64,000 nucleotides of DNA from an uncultured Blautia sp. GTDB taxonomy: Bacteria; Bacillota; Clostridia; Lachnospirales; Lachnospiraceae. Each line of letters opens with the position of its first letter. The first letter of the stretch is position 1. The stretch is from the NCBI GenBank assembly GCA_900539525.1, contig UQCM01000006.1, forward strand, positions 9,431 through 73,430, given 5' to 3'. The translations under genes were made by a program, and so were the position numbers. The notes under the pieces are model-generated. The model was not told where the DNA came from. It made no database searches and worked only from the letters and a program-made list of their open reading frames with translations. Below are positions 59,191 through 64,000 of this stretch, piece by piece.

Positions 59191-60615
59191 ATGAGAATCT
59201 GTGTTATTCTGGAAGGATGCTACCCCTATGTAACAGGCGGCGTATCCAGCTGGATCCATCAGTATATTCAGGCCATGAAACAGCATGAGTTTGTCATATG
59301 GGCGATCGGGGCGGACGCAAAGGATAAGGGGAAATTTAAATATACACTGCCGGAGAATGTGGTGGAAGTCCGGGAGATTTTTCTAAATGATGCACTTACG
59401 ATGGGATTTGAAAAGAAGTCCTATCGTTTTTCAACAGAGGAACTGGAGGCACTCAGGGAATTTATAAACTGTGGAAAACCGGACTGGGAGCTGCTTTTCA
59501 GGATGTATAATGAAAAACAGGTATCGCCGATCACATTTTTAATGAGTGAGGAGTTTCTGGATCTCCTTATCCGGATCTGCCGTGAGGATTATCCCTATAC
59601 AGCATTTGCGGATCTGTTCCATACGATCCGCTCTATGCTGCTGCCTGTGCTGTATCTCATGCGGACGGATGTGCCTGAGGCGGATCTTTATCACTCGATT
59701 GCCACAGGCTATGCAGGAATACTTGCACGCCTGGGAAGCCATGTGTATCATGTGCCATATGAAATAACAGAGCATGGGATCTATACGAGAGAGCGGGAGG
59801 AAGAAATTATCCGTGCCAAATGGGTACTCCCGGCCTTTAAGCGTTTCTGGGTACGTTTTTTTTATATGCTGTCAGATGCGGCTTATGACAGAGCAACGGT
59901 CGTGACCTGCCTCTTCGACAAAGCAGTGGAGATGCAGGTGCAGATGGGATGTGACAGAGCGAAATGCCGGTATATTCCAAATGGCATTCATTATGAGCGT
60001 TTCTGCAATATCCCGCCAAAGAAGGAAAATGGCTATATTGATATCGGTGCCGTACTGCGTATCGCACCGATCAAGGATGTAAAGACGTTGCTTTATGCAT
60101 TTTCCCAGCTGAAAGAGCGTGTGCCGGAAGCACGGCTCCATGTATGCGGTCCGGAGGATGACAAACAGTATGCACAGGAATGTTATGATATCGTAAACTC
60201 CCTGCATATTCCGGATGTGATCTTTGCGGGGACGGTAAATGTCCTCGAATATATGGAGAACTTTGATTTTACGATCCTTACCAGTATTTCAGAGGGACAG
60301 CCGCTGGCAGTTCTGGAATCTTTTGCGGCAGGACGTCCCTGTGTGACAACGGATGTAGGATGCTGTAAGCAGCTCATCAATGGTATGGAAGGTGATACAT
60401 TCGGAACCGCAGGCTACTGCGTGCCACCCATGCACAGAGAGGCCATCTGTGACGCCATGGAACTGATGTGTACCAGACCGGAAGAAAGATATCGGATGAG
60501 TGTAGCGGGAAAGAAGCGGGTGGAAAAGTATTTCCGCCATGAGGATATGATCCGGAATTATTTAGATGCGTATGATGAGGTGTTCAGAAGATGGCAGGTA
60601 TCGGATTCAGTTTAA
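59191..60615 (+). CDS. pelF: PelF-like glycosyltransferase (GT4)
   Basis: A 474-residue cytoplasmic glycosyltransferase with GT-B fold. The start has GGAAGGTGG upstream. The N-terminus MRICVILEGCYPYVTGGVSS is diagnostic of PelF, with the acceptor-domain DUF3492 region (~1-275). The donor domain has IGAVLRIAPIKDVKTLL, LHVCGPEDD and the EX7E motif in SEGQPLAVLESFAAGRP. Known role: UDP-sugar polymerase of the Pel exopolysaccharide, using UDP-GalNAc/GlcNAc. It overlaps pelG by 25 bp. Confidence 0.93.
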   Translation: MRICVILEGCYPYVTGGVSSWIHQYIQAMKQHEFVIWAIGADAKDKGKFKYTLPENVVEVREIFLNDALTMGFEKKSYRFSTEELEALREFINCGKPDWELLFRMYNEKQVSPITFLMSEEFLDLLIRICREDYPYTAFADLFHTIRSMLLPVLYLMRTDVPEADLYHSIATGYAGILARLGSHVYHVPYEITEHGIYTREREEEIIRAKWVLPAFKRFWVRFFYMLSDAAYDRATVVTCLFDKAVEMQVQMGCDRAKCRYIPNGIHYERFCNIPPKKENGYIDIGAVLRIAPIKDVKTLLYAFSQLKERVPEARLHVCGPEDDKQYAQECYDIVNSLHIPDVIFAGTVNVLEYMENFDFTILTSISEGQPLAVLESFAAGRPCVTTDVGCCKQLINGMEGDTFGTAGYCVPPMHREAICDAMELMCTRPEERYRMSVAGKKRVEKYFRHEDMIRNYLDAYDEVFRRWQVSDSV

Positions 60616-62099
60616 AGCGTTTGTTTGGAAAAAAGGGCTTCTTTTCTCTTTGCAGAGCCTATGGGTATGCAGGCGTCATCTGTGCAGGTCCCATGATCCT
60701 GGGAGTGATCCTGCTGACGGGAATGGCATTCGCAGCCAGAATCGGTGGGATGGGGCAGCATGACAGAGAGCTGATGAATTGTATGCTTACTTACAGCCTT
60801 CTGGCATCTCTGACGGTGACGAGCTGGTTTAATATGGTAACGACAAGGTATGTATCTGATATGCTGTATGAGGAAAAGACGGAGAAGATCATGCCTTCCT
60901 TTTATGGCGTCTGTTCCATCATGCTGGTGTTCGGAGGAGGTCTGTACGGCCTTTTTCTGGCATTTTCAGGTGTGGCAGTAAGGTACAGACTGCTGTGCCT
61001 GTGGTTTGCCCTGATCATGATCGTCGTATGGATGCAGATGATCTATCTTACGGCACTGAAGGATTTTAAAGCAATCGTACTGGTTTTTTTTGTTTCCCTG
61101 ATGACAGGCTTTCTGGCAGCCCTGATACTGGTTATTCTCGGACGTGTCAGTGTGACGGGCCTGATGCTGTGTGTGATCCTGGCATACGGGATGCTGATGG
61201 TGTGGTATTTTAAGCTCTTGCTGGACTATTTTCCGGAGAGTGACGGGAGTAAATATTCATTTCTGAGATGGTTTGATAAATACCGCTCCCTGGCACTGAC
61301 AGGCGGGTTTGTGAATATCGGTTTATTTGCACATCTTGTCATCATGTATTTCGGACCGTTAAAGGTAAAGGTGGAAGGGCTGTTTTACGGAGCACCGACA
61401 CATGATGTTCCCGCGCTGTTTGCCTTTTTTTCGATATTGATCACCACGATCAATTTTGTTACTTCCGTGGAGGTGAGATTTTACCCGAAGTACAGAAATT
61501 ATTATAGTCTATTTAATGACAGCGGAGCCATCCGGGATATTGAACAGGCGGAGGAGGAGATGATGGAAGTTCTCGAACAGGAGCTTACGTTCAATGGTTA
61601 CAAGCAGCTGATGTCTACCCTCCTTTTCCTTGTGTTCGGAAGCTTTATCATGGGGCTGTTTCCGGTGGGGATATCTGACAGCTCTATGGGCATCTACCTG
61701 TTTCTGTGTGTAGGGTACGGAATTTATGCCATCAGCAATACGGTCATGCTGATTCTGCTGTATTTTGAAGATTACACAGGAGCAATGATGGGAACTGCCG
61801 CTTTTGCCTGTGTGAGTGTGGCGGCAACGATCATTCAGAATGTACAGGGAACCGTGGCTTTTTTTGGCCTGGGATTTGCGCTGGGCAGCCTTGCATTTTA
61901 TTTTGTGGTGTGGATCCGGCTGGAATGGTATACGAAGAAACTGCCGTATTTTCTGCTCTGTAGCCAGAGTATCGTTGCAAACGATGAAAAAGGGATATTT
62001 TCACGGCTTTGCGACTATCTGGAGGAGAGAGACAGCAGAAAGAGGAAGAAGGAGGAAGCGGATGAGGAGACGAAAGAAGAAAAGCAGAAGAATGGTTAG
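60591..62099 (+). CDS. pelG: PelG-like polysaccharide membrane transporter
   Basis: A 502-residue protein with about twelve hydrophobic helices, of the PelG family (MOP/MATE superfamily). The N-terminal MAGIGFSLKRLFGKKG and YGYAGVICAGPMILG match PelG, as does the absence of other signatures. It should form the inner-membrane channel for the polymer with PelF, PelD and PelE. The start lies within pelF, and a ~40-residue Lys/Glu-rich tail overlaps the next gene by 38 bp. Confidence 0.93.
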   Translation: MAGIGFSLKRLFGKKGFFSLCRAYGYAGVICAGPMILGVILLTGMAFAARIGGMGQHDRELMNCMLTYSLLASLTVTSWFNMVTTRYVSDMLYEEKTEKIMPSFYGVCSIMLVFGGGLYGLFLAFSGVAVRYRLLCLWFALIMIVVWMQMIYLTALKDFKAIVLVFFVSLMTGFLAALILVILGRVSVTGLMLCVILAYGMLMVWYFKLLLDYFPESDGSKYSFLRWFDKYRSLALTGGFVNIGLFAHLVIMYFGPLKVKVEGLFYGAPTHDVPALFAFFSILITTINFVTSVEVRFYPKYRNYYSLFNDSGAIRDIEQAEEEMMEVLEQELTFNGYKQLMSTLLFLVFGSFIMGLFPVGISDSSMGIYLFLCVGYGIYAISNTVMLILLYFEDYTGAMMGTAAFACVSVAATIIQNVQGTVAFFGLGFALGSLAFYFVVWIRLEWYTKKLPYFLLCSQSIVANDEKGIFSRLCDYLEERDSRKRKKEEADEETKEEKQKNG

Positions 62100-63846
62100 G
62101 GCAGGTCTGCTTCTACTTATTCTGCTGCTTTCAGGCTGTGCAGACCGGGGACGGGAGGAGAAGTCTGAGCAGAGCGTTCACACAGAGGCTTCCACAGAGA
62201 CGAGAAAAGGAGAAGTCGTAGAGAAGGAAGTATTAAAGGATCATGTATCGGAAGACAAGACGATCTATGCCCGGGATGCTGAGGACTCTGTTGTGACCAT
62301 GTACCTGACCGTGCGCAGCGGCAATGAGGAAGATCACACAAACCACAGCTGGACGGAAGTGAACGCTCACTCGGCATATTATTATGAGGACAATCAACTG
62401 GCACGTTATAACTGTGAGGCGATCCTGCAGGTCGGGGATGAGAACGGACCTGTGGAAGGGGAATTTGGATACGGAGAGACGGTTCCGAATGCCGCCGTCC
62501 AGATCCGCGGTCAGACATCCTCCGAGCTGGAACAGAAAAATTATAAGATCCGGATAAAAAAAGGGAAAGGGGAATGGAGGGGGCAGAGGACACTTGCGCT
62601 GAATAAACACGTGTTTGATCCGTTCCGTTTTACCAATAAGCTGTGTTATGATCTGATCAAAGAAGTGCCGCAGATGATCGGAGCCAGAACCCAGTTCGTC
62701 CACCTGTATGTGAAGGATGAGACAGAAGGAGGAAACGGGCAGTTTACGGACTACGGTCTCTATACGCAGGTGGAGCAGATGAACAAAACCTTTCTGAAGA
62801 ACCACGGGCTGGACAGCAAAGGGTATCTGTACAAGGTCAACTTTTTTGAGTGGTACCGTTATGAGGACGTCCTGAAAGAAAAGGACGATCCGGACTATGA
62901 TGAGAAGACGTTTGAAGAATATCTCGAAATTAAAGGAAGAGATGACCATGAGAAGCTGCTGACGCTTCTGGATACGGTAAATGACTATTCTATCCCCATC
63001 GGGGAAATTGTCGAACAGTATTTCGAAGTGGATAATCTGTGTTACTGGGCAGCCTTTCATATTCTGACAGGAAATCATGATGTGGGATCCCGTAACTTTT
63101 ATCTGTACAGTCCGCTGAATTCCGAAAAATGGTATATTCTTTCCTGGGATAATGACTCCAGCTTTATGAAGACCTTTAACAGGAGGATCAACTATTCGGA
63201 AGGAGATTCCTGGGAACGGGGGATCACGCAGTTTACCCATATCGTACTGTTTAACCGTATGTTCAAAGAGGAAAAGTATCGCCGCAAGCTGGATGATGCG
63301 GTAAATGATCTGCGGAAGAATTACCTGACAGATGAGAAAATCAGCAGTAAAGCTCACAGGTATGCATCGGTTGTAAAGCCGTATCTGTTCAGACAGCCGG
63401 ACGAAGCCTATAGCAGAGCAGATGCCGGGATGTACGATGAGCTGGTGGAGGCTATGGTGCCGGAGCTGCAGGGAAATGTTCAGAACTACCGGGACAGTCT
63501 GGAAAAGCCATGGCCCTTTTATGTCGGTACTCCGTATGAGGAGGGAGGGCAGATGCTGGTTGACTGGGATGCAGCGTATGATATCGATGGAGAGAGTATC
63601 ACTTACAGCTTTACACTGGCCGGAGATTATGATTTCAGGGATGTGATCCTGCACAAAAAGGGGATCCGCATTCCGGGAATTTCCTTTGACACTCTTCCGC
63701 CGGGAGAATATTTTATCCGTGTACGCGCAAAGAATACATCAGGATATGAACAGGATTGTTATGATTATTATGCGACAGATCAGGGGAAAATCTATGGTGC
63801 CTTCCGGTTCATCGTTCAGGAGGACGGCAGCATCGTGGTTGGCTGA
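62062..63846 (+). CDS. CotH-family lipoprotein (spore-coat-kinase-like)
   Basis: A 594-residue lipoprotein. The start at 62062 follows GGAGGAAG and gives a short basic N-terminus, a hydrophobic stretch and lipobox LLSGC. After a Glu/Lys-rich linker, the CotH kinase-like fold covers ~95-480: VQIRGQTSSELEQKNYKI, TLALNKHVFDPFRFTNKL, YGLYTQVEQMNKTFL and the active-site block GNHDVGSRNFYLY, WYILSWDNDSS. A C-terminal Ig-like domain ends the protein. CotH members phosphorylate proteins in spore coats; here it is extracellular, last in the Pel-type operon, so it may modify an exported or wall component. Function inferred from context only. Confidence 0.88.
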   Translation: MRRRKKKSRRMVRAGLLLLILLLSGCADRGREEKSEQSVHTEASTETRKGEVVEKEVLKDHVSEDKTIYARDAEDSVVTMYLTVRSGNEEDHTNHSWTEVNAHSAYYYEDNQLARYNCEAILQVGDENGPVEGEFGYGETVPNAAVQIRGQTSSELEQKNYKIRIKKGKGEWRGQRTLALNKHVFDPFRFTNKLCYDLIKEVPQMIGARTQFVHLYVKDETEGGNGQFTDYGLYTQVEQMNKTFLKNHGLDSKGYLYKVNFFEWYRYEDVLKEKDDPDYDEKTFEEYLEIKGRDDHEKLLTLLDTVNDYSIPIGEIVEQYFEVDNLCYWAAFHILTGNHDVGSRNFYLYSPLNSEKWYILSWDNDSSFMKTFNRRINYSEGDSWERGITQFTHIVLFNRMFKEEKYRRKLDDAVNDLRKNYLTDEKISSKAHRYASVVKPYLFRQPDEAYSRADAGMYDELVEAMVPELQGNVQNYRDSLEKPWPFYVGTPYEEGGQMLVDWDAAYDIDGESITYSFTLAGDYDFRDVILHKKGIRIPGISFDTLPPGEYFIRVRAKNTSGYEQDCYDYYATDQGKIYGAFRFIVQEDGSIVVG

Positions 63847-63849
63847 CAG

Positions 63850-64000
63850 GTGACAGATACAGCGGAAGAAGCATCGAGTCCGCTTAAAGAGTGACAGATA
63901 CAGAGGAAGAAGCATCGAGTCCGCTTAAAGAGTGACAGATACAGAGGAAGAAGCATCGAGTCCGCTTAAAGAGTGACAGATACAGAGGAAGAAGCATCGA
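63850..64000 (+). repeat. 41-bp tandem repeat array, continues beyond the window
   Basis: Units start at 63850, 63891, 63932 and 63973, each 41 bp (GTGACAGATACAGAGGAAGA, then AGCATCGAGTCCGCTTAAAGA). The first has AGCGG in place of AGAGG; the others are identical. The array begins 4 bp after the CotH stop codon and runs off the end. The 41-bp period is not a multiple of three, so it is not a coding repeat. Confidence 0.93.

Noticed and set aside
63850..64000. CRISPR array
   Set aside because: Units are contiguous 41-bp tandem copies with no variable spacers, and no cas genes are near.

Overview
The window looks like a chromosomal segment of a Gram-positive gut anaerobe of the Lachnospiraceae (Blautia/Ruminococcus/Dorea-like). 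The grounds are moderate GC, strong AGGAGG-type ribosome sites, class III glutamine synthetases, lipobox lipoproteins, YesM/YesN signalling, a BglG-type PTS operon and a Clostridia-style c-di-GMP-I riboswitch. No rRNA or tRNA gene was seen. The genus call is inference.

Layout. (1) 1-9.2 kb: a vitamin B12-type uptake operon with two DUF4430 (transcobalamin beta-domain-like) surface proteins, ECF T subunit, fused double ECF ATPase, CbrT-like S component and a TIM-barrel enzyme that may be a CbiR-type cobamide remodelling enzyme. It converges on a His/Cys-repeat Zn/Cd-type P1B ATPase (9.2-11.6 kb) that has a textbook ArsR/SmtB operator. (2) 12-23.5 kb: zinc-ribbon membrane and coiled-coil pair, D-Ala-D-Ala carboxypeptidase with a degenerate tyrosine-recombinase-like gene behind it, DEDD exonuclease, MsmX/UgpC-like sugar ATPase, a CdaR/PucR-like regulator, a secreted papain-like protease, and a diacylglycerol-kinase-family protein. 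(3) 23.7-33.6 kb: mglBAC galactose-type ABC transporter followed by YesN/YesM two-component genes and two further periplasmic-binding-type proteins, probably a ligand-sensing complex for the transporter. (4) 33.7-42.6 kb: class II aldolase, two tandem class III glutamine synthetases, GlnK, an N-terminally shortened AmtB, and a second CdaR-like regulator. (5) 42.8-50.2 kb: S41 protease, a sigma-like protein lacking region 4, a CNNM/CorC protein, a repeat-rich wall-anchored protein and an ABC-F ATPase. (6) 50.3-53.9 kb: a trpF remnant, then a LicT-type antiterminator with its RAT/terminator and PTS IIA and IICB genes. (7) 53.9-63.8 kb: a c-di-GMP-I riboswitch plus terminator leading a six-gene Gram-positive Pel-type exopolysaccharide operon (SDR-PelD fusion, PelE, DUF2194/PelA-like deacetylase, PelF, PelG, CotH), followed by a 41-bp tandem repeat that runs off the window.

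The spaces between genes are populated by short interspersed elements. Two MITE-like families have terminal inverted repeats and clean 8-bp target duplications at several copies. One is a 27-bp near-palindrome that is little more than two joined termini, and one copy of it sits inside another repeat in the leader of the pel riboswitch. The strongest leads are the doubly c-di-GMP-controlled Pel-like operon with its fused PelD, these minimal mobile repeats, and the B12 uptake/remodelling cluster.
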